Source: Lichina pygmaea (taxonomy: Eukaryota > Ascomycota > Lichinomycetes > Lichinales > Lichinaceae). From it: a DNA stretch of 64,000 nt. The DNA lies in NCBI GenBank assembly GCA_963422465.1, contig OY730170.1:1860001-1924000 (forward strand). Direction: 5' to 3'. The notes under the pieces are model-generated. The model saw only the letters and a program-made list of their open reading frames with translations, had not been told where the DNA came from and did not search any database. This document shows positions 33,950-45,374 of this stretch, piece by piece (position 1 is the stretch's first letter; each line of letters begins with the position of its first letter). The position numbers and the translations under genes were made by a program.

Positions 33950-34913
33950 TTACGAAGGCAGCGTCTCTGACAGCTCCACCGTAAAGAGGACATTGACATC
34001 TACCGTCACACTGACGGTGTCCTTCTTGATGTGGTTGCTTGTGCTGACCTGTTTGCCAAACTCGGTGTGCCAATGCTGGACGTCCCACTCCAGTCCATCC
34101 GTGCTGATCACGGCAGGGCGACCCAAGGGGATGATGCCCACGTTCTCCGTCAAGTAGCCTCCGGCTAACGGCGTGGTTATCCGATTGCATCCCGGTTGTA
34201 GAACAAAGCTGATGCTCCGGTCGGAGTATAGCATGATGTTCTCGGTCCCCGGTGCTTGATCGTCCTCGGCCAGCGCGCATAGTTGATGCATCACGGCAAA
34301 CCCTTGATCAACCCGACCACCTAGTCCGCCAAGGATGACAATGTCGAGGGGCTCTGAAAGGGCTGTGATACCACCAGTCTCAACTTGTTTTCCGCTCAGT
34401 CGGGATATCTTGATGCGCTCGACGCATTTCGCAAAGTCTGTTGCGTACTGGCTCGGCTTGTGCACTATATCCACATCACGATCGCGATAAAACCCTGCTA
34501 CCTCTGGACGGAGCGAGTCTAAGTCTCCGCATATCTCGTCGGGAAGCTGCACGGTCCCCATCATCGTCAGACATATCTGCGATGAGATGGTGAGCCAGAG
34601 AGGGTGGACATACATACATGTCATCGCCATTCTGAGAGTTGGCCTTGCTAAAGCTGTCGTACAGATGATTTGCACCGCCATCAGCACAGATTCGGAACTC
34701 AGCTATGATTTCAGAGGCGAGAAGAAACTGTCTGTCAGCAATGTCTACGCCGGAAATTTATTCGTGATCGAGTCACATACAGTGTTTCCATAGTCTTTCA
34801 AATATAGAGACTTCCCGTAAGGGTTGATTCAGTATTAGGAGCGCACATCGGCTCCTGCCATGTCGGAGGGGGCTGGTTGGATGCCATTGTCGATAGCTTT
34901 CATTGTTGATCAT
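33950..34913 (-). CDS. THI80: Thiamine pyrophosphokinase
   Basis: The enzyme transfers pyrophosphate from ATP to thiamine, making thiamine diphosphate, the cofactor of KGD1 and transketolase. Three exons fit: 34,913-34,781, 34,702-34,614 and 34,546-33,950, giving 272 residues. The start MINNESYRQWHP leads into the family's CALLILNQPL stretch. Further motifs are FRICADGGANHLYD, EICGDLDSLRPEV, YATDFAKCVERI, ILGGLGGRVDQ and the C-terminal STDGLEWDV. The first two exons use GTATGT donors. It is divergent from the ATIC gene, with an intergenic stretch of 576 bp. No break is seen. Family assignment is firm; the yeast symbol is by analogy. Confidence 0.93.
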
Positions 34914-35489
34914 GTTCGGCCCTCGTTTGTAGAAGGAAGGTGGGGCAGGCGGGTGTGGGGTACGTAAATACCGTAAGGTCCGGACAGTACGAGTACGTAT
35001 GTACGTTCCGTACTAGTGGGGAACTTTGGTGATGTCACCACTCTACAGGAGATCAAGCAGAGTGTTTGCAGAGCTTGTAAGAATCAGAGCCTTTCATCTA
35101 CACCGACGATACAGCTCAGAATTTACGACACTGAGGCTTAAGATAGCCGCTCAACAAAGTCACTGGGTGGTGTGGAAATACTGTACGTTACGTACCTCCG
35201 TACTATCGAAGTCTTGTACTTGATACGTACGAAGTGCAGTAGCGTGGGTGGTGGGGGCTCGTTTGATTACATAAGAATGTCCGATTGGGGTTGCGGGTAC
35301 GTACCAGTGGGGCAGGCTGAAGTTTTACTGCGACCTACAGCATAATTAGGCTGGTGCAGCCCTGACTGCTAGACCTTTGAGAGAAATGTCACGAGTACGC
35401 ATCAGCTGTGGGGAGGTCTTGGTACGAAGTGCCGACGACGTCGGCGATCAACATACCCAGTTTCATCTTCCACACGATGGCGCCCCAGG
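34914..35489. promoter_or_regulatory. Divergent intergenic region of TPK and ATIC
   Basis: The stretch contains GTACGTAC-like palindromic clusters at about 34,966-35,012 and 35,180-35,233. No riboswitch of the thiamine type is apparent by eye. The rest shows nothing I can name. Confidence 0.35.
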
Positions 35490-37498
35490 ATGCTCGTGCA
35501 ACCGGTACGCTGCCACGTCCTCATTCCTGGTTCGAATCACTACACGGCAAAGAAGACTTCTAACAGACGTGATTCCATAGCAATCCTGTCCGTGTACAAC
35601 AAGACGGGCCTGCTCGACCTTGCAAAAGGGCTCACACGAAATCATGTCCGCCTGCTTGGGTCTGGTGGTACGGCGAAGATGATCCGGGATGCCGGCCTCG
35701 AGATTGAGTTGGTCTCAGCAGACTCCTTTTCTTCTATGGGAGTGATGAGCCTGACGCGGATTCCGATTGATCAGAGACATTTCCAATGTCACGAAGGCGC
35801 CAGAGATGCTAGGCGGACGGGTCAAAACACTTCATCCGGCTGTCCATGCTGGCATTCTGGCCCGCGACATCGAGAGTGATCTGAAAGACCTCACGGAACA
35901 GAGCATGCGAAAGGTTGATTTTGTTGTGTGCAATCTGTATCCTTTCCAGGAGACCGTAGCAAAGGTCAACGTCACCGTCGCCGAGGCTGTTGAGGATGTT
36001 GATATCGGTGGTGTGACGCTCCTTCGAGCAGCGGCCAAGAACCACTCGCGGGTTACCGTCCTCTGCGACCCGAACGACTATGCCGAGTTTGTGAGCAGGC
36101 TCGATCAAGGCGAGATCACAGAACAGAGCCGGCAGCTATACGCGCTGAAAGCTTTTGAGCTCACGAGCAACTATGACACGGCCATTGCGGGTTTCTTCCG
36201 GAAACATTATGCCAGTAACGGGCAGCAACACATCTCCTTACGATATGGGGTCAATCCACATCAAGCTCCCGCTTCGGCGTATGCCAATGGTCAGGCTTTA
36301 CCGTTCCAGGTCCTAGCAGGTTCTCCAGGTTACATCAATCTGCTGGATGCTCTTAATGCCTGGCCTCTAGTCAAGGAGCTGAAAGAAGCTCTGGGTGTCG
36401 CAGCTGCCGCAAGCTTCAAGCACGTGTCTCCTGCTGGGGCAGCCGTCGGGGTGCCTTTGAGCACGGCTGAAAAGACGGTCTTCATGGTCGAGGACATTGA
36501 TGGCCTGTCTGACTCTCTGCTTGCTCAGGCCTACGCGAGAGCTCGAGGCGCGGATCGCATGAGCAGCTTTGGGGATATGATTGCTCTTAGCGACGAAGTA
36601 GATGTCGCGACAGCGAGAATCATCAGTCGGGAAGTATCAGATGGCGTGATCGCCCCGGCATACCATCCAGAAGCCTTGAAGATTCTAGCGCAGAAGAAGG
36701 GTGGGAAATACCTTGTGCTGCAGATGGACCCAGCATACACACCACCTGAGCGAGAGACTCGGACGGTGTATGGACTCACGTTGGCGCAGAAACGCAACGA
36801 CGCCAAGATCAAGCCCGAGGCGAGCTTTGGCAACATCATCACCCCGAAGGAGGCACCACCTCTTCCCCAGTCGGCATTGAGAGATCTCACCGTCGCCACA
36901 ATCGCCTTGAAGTACACGCAGAGTAACTCGGTCTGCTACGCGCTCAATGGGCAGACCATCGGCCTAGGCGCAGGTCAGCAGTCCCGGATCCACTGCACAC
37001 GCTTGGCTGGTGATAAGGCGGACAACTGGTGGATGCGCTTCCATGACCGTGCGCTCAACCTCAAGTTCAATAAGGGGACCAAACGGCCAGACAAGAGCAA
37101 CGTCATCGACCAGCTCTGCAGCGGCGAAGTCGCCAGTTCGGGACCGGAAAGAAAAGCCTACGAGGCAATCTTCGCCGAGGTGCCAGCAGACTTCACGAAG
37201 GACGAGCGGCAAGAGTGGCTGACCAAGCTGGGCGAAGTGGCCGTCTCGAGCGACGCGTTTGTAAGAGTTTCTGTCTCATGCGGCCTCTCTTTCAGAGCAT
37301 TCCCCAGGTCGAGACCTGACTGATATCTTTGGAATAATGCAGTTCCCTTTCCCCGACAACATCTTCCGAGCAGCAAGATCGGGGGTCAAATATGTCACGG
37401 CTCCAGGGGGGAGTGTCAACGACCACGCAGTTCACGAAGCAGCGGAGAACATGGGCATCACCTTCGTCGAGCAGACCACGCGGCTTTTCCACCATTAG
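35490..37498 (+). CDS. ADE17: Bifunctional AICAR transformylase / IMP cyclohydrolase
   Basis: The enzyme carries out the last two steps of purine synthesis: formylation of AICAR with 10-formyl-tetrahydrofolate, then ring closure to IMP. Exons are 35,490-35,707, 35,775-37,260 and 37,343-37,498, in frame throughout, giving 619 residues. The N-terminal MGS-like cyclohydrolase domain shows [51 protein letters not shown] and VVCNLYPF. The transformylase domain shows [39 protein letters not shown] and [11 protein letters not shown]. Intron 1 starts GTTGGT. The start is uncertain: ATG 35,490 is the in-frame one and adds about 25 residues to the usual length, while an ATG at 35,477 is out of frame. 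Confidence 0.95.
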
Positions 37499-39593
37499 AG
37501 GACATAGCCCCTACACCTATCTATTTGCGCACCTTCCCCTGAACTCATTTCCACCTCTGTCGGTGTCATGGGCAACCTCTTGTTTGTTTTGGTCTGGCGT
37601 CCTGGTTTCCTACCAGTCGTCTCTGGACGAGTCATGGATGAAGCAGCCCTACCGCGATATGGTCCCTTTCAGAATACAAGCCTCTATCGCGGTGTCTTTG
37701 TCTTGTTCATGCTCAATACTCTTTGAACATTGTGGAGCCCTAACCGCAGATATATGGCATTGTTCTCAAACAATCGGGGACAATGATTCTTGTTTCTGTC
37801 GAAGAAATAGACAATGCATCTAGCAAGTCATACTATACCTCTGGATCGTGTATATAAACTGGTCCCAGATCCTCCTACCCATCTCCATCTCGATCGAGCA
37901 ACAACACGAGGGAAGAGTAGGAAGTACAACAGCCTGCGCAACTACTCTCCTATCCTTGTTTCTGCCTTTGGTTTGATACCGAGGTAACAGATAACAGTCA
38001 CCGCTTCCACATTCCCGGAGGATAAGGATTACATCCCTGGAAGATAAGGACAAAGGGAAGTCAGCCACAGAACCTCCCACACATCGGCGCCTCAACGGTA
38101 CGTGTCCCCCTCTCTGCACCAAGTTACTAACAGAGCCACAGAAAACCCGCGGACCCAAGAGGGGGGTATCAGCAGAGATGTGTGAGATCATCCACACCCA
38201 ATACGCGTGCAAGCACGTCGTGACGGCAATCGTTCCGTGCGGCTGTCCTTGGTGTCGTCCGACGACTCGACGTAGGAGCTCCCAGGAGTCATGCAGGAGA
38301 TGCCAGACTGGCGACATGCCCGAGATGACGAAGACGATGAGACCGAAACCTCGCAAGTTCACTGTGGTGGGATTGCCGTCGTCGTACGCGCAGCGGTAGT
38401 GGTGGTGACTGGTGAGTGAGCAACGAACGTCTGTGCTTGCTAATCTGGATGCTTTCTTAGCGCTGTTCTCTTGGAGGGATGGCAGCTATCCCTTGGAGAG
38501 ATGATAGACATCCGTCGGAGAAACGACTCGATGAGATAATTACCCAACTACAGCAGTAGCCTTACAAGGTCGATATCCGAGCGAAACGACAACCGTCTGT
38601 CTTCACCGAATACTTGTTTTACGCATACCCATTGTAGAGTATTGCCTCTACCATCTCTACTTATCACCAGGTCTTGCCCAGACAGAAGAATAGAGTTCTC
38701 TAGACAGTTAAATACTACCACGTCTTACTCAGACAAAAGAATCTTTCCCTCTAGATAGTAAAACAAGGAGCAATGCAGTTTTATCTGAACCACAACTTGT
38801 ATCTATCGTCGCAAAGCTCCCCCTTTCAACCCTTCCAGATCACTACGGCAGAACCGATCGAGTAGTACGTACGAGTACGTACGTACGCACGTACAGTAGT
38901 CGCTCTGCCCCCTGAGTGAGTGATGAGTGCGAGGCTATCACTACGGGACTACCGTACGTAGCCTTGTATTCTTGCTTGTGCTGTCAAGTTTGCTTGCTTG
39001 TGCTGTCCACTTTTGCTTGCTTGTGCTGCCAGTGTTCAAGCCATGCGGTGTTCGATGCCGTCCAGCTACATACGTACAAAAGTCCTTGTCCACAACACAA
39101 ACCATTTTTTGTGAGGTCTTGTTGTTCTTTGTGCATCTTGTGCTTGGAAATCATTTGTCATCATCCTCTGTAGGATAACTTGATGGTCGGCGTGTCTCCT
39201 GTTGCCCGATCCAAGGAAAAGCTTTCAATTTGCTGATTTTCATGTATCTTTTGGTCTTGTGGGGAAGGAAGGGGGGGGGGGGGGGGGGGGGATCTCTTTC
39301 ATCCAATAACTTGAAAGAAGTGAGTATCATAGTGATAAATGACAAGATGTAATTTGCCACCTTGACAAAAGACATCAGAGGAGAACTTGACTGGCCATGC
39401 TGTCGAGGAGTGTTTACACCAGTCGGTGTAGGTAGGAAGTTGTTCTTACCGATACGTTCAACTGCCCGATTGCCCCAGCTTTTTACGTCCAAGAAACCGA
39501 CAAGACGGAGATTGCGGGCGTCGCGTCATGTCATGGCTATTCCCAAAAAAAAAGAGAGAAGAAATCTATATGGAACAGCCTTGTCCACATCTC
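37499..39593. other. Intergenic region between ATIC and LYS4
   Basis: The stretch holds one small candidate gene (38,178-38,399), a GTACGTACGTACG cluster at about 38,865-38,895, repeated CTTGCTTGTGCTGTC-like segments at 38,970-39,030, and a run of about 21 G at 39,271-39,291. Nothing else is recognised. Confidence 0.5.
38178..38399 (+). CDS. Possible small Cys-rich protein
   Basis: A 73-codon frame starts MCEIIHTQYACKH. Seven cysteines fall in the first 42 residues, in pairs such as CGCPWC and CRRC, which suggests metal binding. Small fungal proteins opening with MC-x7-9-C-x-H are common among uncharacterised predictions, but I do not recognise a named family. There is no intron within the frame. 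The evidence is the composition only. Confidence 0.35.
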   Translation: MCEIIHTQYACKHVVTAIVPCGCPWCRPTTRRRSSQESCRRCQTGDMPEMTKTMRPKPRKFTVVGLPSSYAQR

Positions 39594-42035
39594 TTACCGG
39601 CCTCCCCCCTGCCCGTCGATTTGCTTGCGGACCCACCTCTCGAGACCACCTTCGGCGACGATCTCCTGCACGTTCGCGGGCAGCTCGCCAACTCTCTGCT
39701 CCCACGTCGGGCCGTCCTTGCCCTCGCGGACGCAGATCGTGCTCCGTCGTATGTTCCACGTGAACGTCCAGTCTGTGCGCGTCGTCGGCGACGGTGGCGC
39801 TTTGTCAGTACCCACGGCGTTGACGGTCGACGTCGGAGACGAAGGCGGAGAGTCCAAAGACTCTTTGTTACCGCTTGGCTCGGTCACAGCCTGAGGTGTC
39901 GTGTCAGGGGTCGGCGTGCTCCCAAAGACCTCTCGAAGCCTGCCGATCAAGCGTGGCACCTCGACGCCCATCAAGCCGTTGTTGATGCTGTTGCGGGAGA
40001 AGATGTTCCCAAAACTGCCCGCCACCACAAGCGGGATTTTCTTGGCCAGGATCGCAGTCGCCGCTTGCTCACGGGAGCTGCCGCAGCCAAAGTTGTAGCC
40101 GGCGACGAGGACGTCGCCCGCTTGCGCGACCGACGAGAAGGAAGGGTCGTAATTCGACATGCAGACCTGCGCCATCTGAGAGACGCTGACGTTGTCCTGG
40201 TACGTGTACTTCCCCGGGTAGATGCCGTCCGTGTTGATGTTGTCCGCATCGCAGAACACTATGGTACCTTGGATCCTCTCCGGGAAGCCAGGCAGAATCT
40301 CCGTTGTCGCTGCTCGTGCTTGGCTCCGTTCGGTTTTAGATTGTCCCAGCACCGCCATCTCCGCGCCTTCGACAATAGTGTCGGCTTGAGCAACAAGCTG
40401 CTCCAATCCATCTTGAACGGACACGACACGGTCTGTCGCGGTGTGGCCCTCTCCGAACCCTCGCAACACGTCGTCGACGTCGCCAGGCTTCTCGTACCAG
40501 CCCGGTCCGCAGATCTTGCCGCTGAGGGCGCTGGCAGCAACGACTTCAGCGCTGGCAAGATAGGCCTTGGCCTCGGTCGAGCCCATGCGGCCCTTGAAAT
40601 TCCGGTTGCTTGCGCTGATACCAATCTCTCCCGGCTCCAAAAGGCCGGTACCGAGCCCGATACAGGGCCCACAGCCAGCCGGCAGCGGCCTCGCACCGGC
40701 ACGTAACAACGTCTGCCAATCGCCTGCCTCCTCTGCCGCTCGCTGCTCCAGCTGAGATGCTGCCGCGATGTAGAACTGAATCCCCTCCGCCACCTGCGCC
40801 GCACGACCCCGTGCCTGAGATGCTGCCGCCTCCTTGAAGACCCTGGCGGCCGCGGCAATGTCCGAGGCTCGAGAGTTGGTACACGAGACGAGGTATGCCT
40901 TGTCGATCTTGATCTCTCGGCTCTCCAGGTCGCTGACGGGCGTCACGACCTTGACAGAGTTGGGCCCAGAGACGTGCGGCGAGAGCGTCGAGAGGTTCAG
41001 GTACAGGCGTTTGCTGTACTTCGCTCCTCGATCGGCAGATACCGGGTTGGCAAAGAGCCCGTCGAGCCGGGCCTGCGTAAACCTCGGGTGACCTGCACCG
41101 GCCACGAGCGACTGCTGACCGGCGGCATGGGCTTTGCTGCGTAGCCAGCTTTGCAGAACGCCGTCCAGCGGGAAAAGGCCTGAGAGCGCACCCCATTCCG
41201 TGGTCATGTTGGCAATGGCCAGGCGGTCATCGACCCCCAAGCTGCGCATCGTCTCCTCGGACCCAGTAAACTCTATGGCGTGGTTGAGTACCTCGTCGTG
41301 GTTGAAGAGACCACACAGCGCCACGATCACGTCCTTCCCCGTGACCCCCTTTGGTAGCGAGCCGAGGAGCATGACCTGAGCAACCGGTGGAACCTGCCAC
41401 CACGTGCGGCCCGTCGCCCAGATGCTCGCTGCGTCTGTTCTGACCACGGGCGTGCCCAAGCAGGCCACGCCACCGTACATGTTGCTGTGGCTGTCCGAGG
41501 CAACGGCCAACGTCCCCGGCCACGCGTAACCCTCCTCGACCATGATCTGGTGCCCGATTCCTCGGCCGGCCGGATAGAAGTCGACTCCCTGGCTCCTGGC
41601 AAAGTCCTCGATTCGCCGGTACTTTGCAAGGTTGGTCTCGCTTGTGTTCTGAACATCGTGATCGAGGGTCATGACCACCTGCGACGGCCGATGGATCTTG
41701 GACGCGCCAATGGACTTGAACTTGAGCGCCACAGGCCACGAATTGTCGTGGGTCATGCAGCGAGAGGGCGATATCGTGACATAATCCCCAGATCTGACGA
41801 CCTTGTCCTTGGACAGACCAACGGAATGCCGCTGTACAATCTTCTCCGTCAACGTCTGCGGCTCCCTGGCAGGTGTCTTGAAAGTTGACAGCAACGACGC
41901 CGACGACGGATCCTCCAATTGGGCGTGGAAGATATCCTGTCGCAAGCCTGCTGGCCCGGTGTGAAACCCCTGTTGCCATTGCCGCGAGAAACGGGATTGC
42001 CAGGAGGAGACGAGCTGGCTGCGAGACCTGAACAT
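39594..42035 (-). CDS. LYS4: Homoaconitase, mitochondrial
   Basis: Homoaconitase converts cis-homoaconitate to homoisocitrate in the fungal alpha-aminoadipate route to lysine, in mitochondria. It is a single exon of 813 residues, slightly longer than many homologues because of a Ser/Thr/Pro-rich insert near the C-terminus (about residues 695-745). The N-terminus (MFRSRSQLVSSWQSRFSRQW) is an import signal. Motifs include MTHDNSWPVALKF, GRGIGHQIMVEEGYAWPG, ASDSHSNMYGG, SCTNSRASDI with the first [4Fe-4S] cysteine, and CGPCIGLG with the other two. GYNFGCGSSREQAATAI of the swivel domain follows. The frame is whole. A long open frame on the plus strand (39,528-40,706) is its shadow. Confidence 0.97.
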   Translation of the reverse strand: MFRSRSQLVSSWQSRFSRQWQQGFHTGPAGLRQDIFHAQLEDPSSASLLSTFKTPAREPQTLTEKIVQRHSVGLSKDKVVRSGDYVTISPSRCMTHDNSWPVALKFKSIGASKIHRPSQVVMTLDHDVQNTSETNLAKYRRIEDFARSQGVDFYPAGRGIGHQIMVEEGYAWPGTLAVASDSHSNMYGGVACLGTPVVRTDAASIWATGRTWWQVPPVAQVMLLGSLPKGVTGKDVIVALCGLFNHDEVLNHAIEFTGSEETMRSLGVDDRLAIANMTTEWGALSGLFPLDGVLQSWLRSKAHAAGQQSLVAGAGHPRFTQARLDGLFANPVSADRGAKYSKRLYLNLSTLSPHVSGPNSVKVVTPVSDLESREIKIDKAYLVSCTNSRASDIAAAARVFKEAAASQARGRAAQVAEGIQFYIAAASQLEQRAAEEAGDWQTLLRAGARPLPAGCGPCIGLGTGLLEPGEIGISASNRNFKGRMGSTEAKAYLASAEVVAASALSGKICGPGWYEKPGDVDDVLRGFGEGHTATDRVVSVQDGLEQLVAQADTIVEGAEMAVLGQSKTERSQARAATTEILPGFPERIQGTIVFCDADNINTDGIYPGKYTYQDNVSVSQMAQVCMSNYDPSFSSVAQAGDVLVAGYNFGCGSSREQAATAILAKKIPLVVAGSFGNIFSRNSINNGLMGVEVPRLIGRLREVFGSTPTPDTTPQAVTEPSGNKESLDSPPSSPTSTVNAVGTDKAPPSPTTRTDWTFTWNIRRSTICVREGKDGPTWEQRVGELPANVQEIVAEGGLERWVRKQIDGQGGGR

Positions 42036-43520
42036 GGCTGTTGGCCACTGTAGGCTAATTGGCCCAAAGGCCGTCTGTGTGATGATCGTGAGCTGATGGT
42101 GCTGGTACGTACGTATTACAGCTCCAGTACGTACATGCGTACGATACTTCCGTATACGATATATGGGGAGGCACCGTATGACTAAGCCGACACTCCCTTA
42201 CGTAATAGATTGGTTGCGAGGCAGCATGGCGTCACATGACTGTCTGACTCAGCTGATTAGCTCAGCACCGGGATTTTCAGCGACCCTTCGTAATGTTCTA
42301 CCCACAGGCCTCCGTTGAACACATGCATGAGGGTACAAGGATACCCTCGTACACTGAGGATCATCCTGGCCACTTTTCAACAAATAAGAGCCCTAGGACG
42401 TCGAAGCCGCGGAGCAACTTGGCCTGATTGGTGATCACGAGCTCGCACGGCCCGGAAGCACGGGAACGATGCGGTAACACAGGATAAGCTTTTCGCAAAG
42501 GTGACGAGATATCTGGCATTTAGGTTACTCGTAACCACTGTATTTAGGCACCATCGCAGGCTAGGTATCGATTAGGTACAGGGCTAGTATGCTAAAGGTC
42601 GACACTACATGAGAAGTAGTCTAACTGTAATTACGTACCTACAGTACGGAGTAGAGCATGTAGACATAGGTGGCGCCGGTGGATGAGCCGCCAAGGCATG
42701 GTTAGCCAAGAGCCTAACTTAGGGGCATCTGAGAGGCATCGATGCCTCTCTGCTAGGCGGTCTACCCCCCCCCCCCCCCCCCCCCCCCCCTTCGGGTGTT
42801 GTAACTGACACGCCATGGTGTTGTCGTCCCCGGAAATACGTACAAACTAGTATCCTTGGCGAACAAAACCAGCCCTTGCGAAGTCCATCTATGTTCGCCG
42901 ACGCTTCCTCGAGCATTCTCAAGATGCGGGACAAGGCGAGCGGGGTCGGATACCGAAGCCCCTGGTGGACCTTCTGCGCTGTTGGTCGGCCGAACCACCG
43001 CCTGCATACGTAGTAGCTCTTTGTTGTTTGACGCCGTCGATCCTCATTCCCCCGGACACCTCTTCCAATTCAGGGGTTGGGATTCCGGCTCTTCGCACGA
43101 TTGTCATCTGACGATGCATGGGATCAAGAGAACGGACATTTGCCGCAGCTCGAGCTGGGCCTGTTTGAGGAGGAGCGACGTATCACGTGTGCGCTGAAAC
43201 TGAGGAGTTCTGACTGGGGTATAGCAAATTAGGCAGGGTCCGAATGTCGTGCGATCCGAAGCCGACGACCGCTTGCGGAGGAACCGTCTCAAGACTTTCG
43301 TGACCGTCATAAAGGAGGCGAGACGGCACGAAAAGCCAACACCAAGTACGTAACGTACGTAGGACCGATCGTCAAGGAGGGAAGGATGAAGAAGCAATAC
43401 GACAACGGACCCGATGTTATTCGTTGCTCAAGGGACGCTCCGCGGAGCCTTCCCAGGAGGACGAGCAGGAGGGCAGCTGGCCGACGCAAGAGATACTATC
43501 AAAAATGTCACAACCCCATC
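42036..43520. other. Intergenic region between LYS4 and the SAM/HMG-box gene
   Basis: GTACGTAC-like clusters lie at about 42,104-42,165. A run of about 26 C lies at 42,765-42,790. Short open frames on both strands are unrecognised. I see no gene. Confidence 0.5.
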
Positions 43521-45374
43521 TCATCGACCGAATCTGATGTCGGCCTTCGTGTCCGGGTCTGTCGTGGCCGCCGCGGCCCATGCGCTTGTGGCTTGACCCG
43601 AGCTGCTGGTCAAGGCGGCGGTGTTGCCAGGATTGACGACGCCTCCGGGAGCGACGGCGGTGAGGCTGGCGAACTCGTGCCACGTACATGGCCACGCCGT
43701 CATCCAGCCCCAGTCCGTTGGTGCGTCTGTCGGGACGGCGGCGGCGGCGGGCGACGACGGCGAGGGCCCGTAGCTGGCCGGGTGATGAGGCCGAGGTGAG
43801 TAAGGATTGGTCGGCCGCGGCGGCGCCATCATGCCGACGCCGTACCTCGTTGCCGATATAGCCGTCGTCGACGCCGGCGAGCGGTCGTGTGTCGAGTCGA
43901 GCGAGGTCACGAAGCCCAGATCCGGGCTGAAGGACGCGTTGCTCGACCCCACCGACGCAGCCCAGTCGTTCATCCGAGACCGGCTGTCGTTTGCGGTTCC
44001 CGGACTCGATGGGTCGCTTTCGCCACCGCTGCGCATCGATGTCCTTTCTCCAGGTCGATGCTCGTCCTCGTTTCCTTCCTCGGTGTCAGCACCTAGGTGA
44101 ACATGTATACGTGTTTGTGCGTATATATGATGCAGACGTTCCCTCGCTCTCACCCTCTCTCTCTCTCTCTTTCTCTCTTCTTCTCCTCCTTCTCCAACTC
44201 TATGGACATATGGATGTACAAGTATGTGCATCATCTTGCTAGCGGATCTCGTCATGTCTACGGAGATGGCTGATCGAGACACACTCACGCTTCTGTTGGC
44301 GATGCTGCTTCCGGCCGTGCTTCACTTTCCAGTCGACCAGATATTTTTGGTGCTGCTCGTACTCTCTGGACTTTTTGTACTCGGCCATGCAGTTGCTGTA
44401 CGCAGCCTTGGCCGCCGTCGACTGGGCATGGTAGTGCTCCTTGCGCTCGGGCGGCAGGTTCCTCCACAGTTTGCCGATGTGTCTCGCCGTATCGGCGAAC
44501 GACCATGTGGAGTAGTCACGCTCGCTGCGTTGGTCTGTCATACCCCCCCCCCCCCAATGTCAGGGTCTCGCTCGGAAGAATGTTGCCTTCCGAGGGCGCG
44601 TGCCAGGCTTACCGTTGGCGAATGCTGCATATGCTGAAAGAGCGCGTTTTGGCGCATTTGGATCCGGCTACAGAGAGCCGGAGTTAGCCTTTGACGGCCA
44701 AGAGGAGACTGCCACAAAGGGGAGGAGGAGGAGGAGGAGGAGAAGAAGAGAGGGGGAGGGGGGAAGCGGCTAGCATGACCTCACCTTCGGGTGACGGACG
44801 TACTTCCTCTTGCAGGGCCGCGCGCTCGGATCCTCCATCTCGTTGGTCCAGTCGAGGATCGGCTGGCTGCGTTTCTTGTCCGCGGATGGCTCGGAATCGT
44901 CGACGAGGTATCCCTGTTCGCCCATGATGCGGTGCTGCAATCTCTGTTTGGCCGGAGCCGCGTGTCAGTGCCTCGCTCAGCCGACGTCCGGGTCACTTGG
45001 TCGGATGGAGAGGAGGAAATGGAGAGAGGGGAACGACCCGACGTACTCGTCGATGGCCGAGTTTGACGTTGAGGGCGTCCCTGGAGATGTTCCGGCGTTA
45101 GGATCGCTGGTTCCACATGCCTCCCTCCCCGCCGTGAGCAATTCAGGATCAGCTCGTACAGGTCACTCTCCCGGATCTGACACAGCACCTCCCAGTCCTC
45201 GAAGCCGGCTTCGACAAAGTCCCAGAGATACTGGCCCATGTTGAGCTCCTCCAGCGTCCGAGACAGGGCTGCCGTCTTGGACGATTCGTTGCTGTGACTG
45301 CTCCTGCGCTTTCCGTCGCCCTCCCTCTTCTCATCGCCTGGTGCACGGGTGGCCTTGGCGCGAGCGTTGTCCAT
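43521..45374 (-). CDS. SAM-domain plus HMG-box DNA-binding protein
   Basis: This is a probable nuclear architectural or transcription factor. Six exons fit: 45,374-45,160, 45,080-45,047, 44,943-44,785, 44,667-44,613, 44,534-44,289 and 44,092-43,521, giving 426 residues with every junction GT-AG. The SAM domain spans the first three exons (LEELNMGQYLWDFVEAGFED, then ESDLDALNVKLGHRRRLQHRI). The HMG box follows: KRKYVRHPK, PNAPKRALSAYAAFAN, SFADTARHIGKLWRNLPPER, YSNCMAEYKKSREYEQHQKY. The tail is Ser/Pro/Ala-rich and looks disordered. The SAM-then-HMG order is a known fungal family, some of whose HMG relatives act in sexual development. The ATG chosen lies just after a possible splice acceptor, so an upstream exon cannot be excluded. 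Confidence 0.88.

Noticed and set aside
39528-40706. 392-codon plus-strand frame
   Set aside because: Shadow of LYS4, whose motifs are complete on the other strand.
43521-45374. Mating-type locus (MAT1-2) because of the HMG box
   Set aside because: The protein has a SAM domain in front of the HMG box, unlike MAT1-2-1. None of the usual neighbours (APN2, SLA2) is present.
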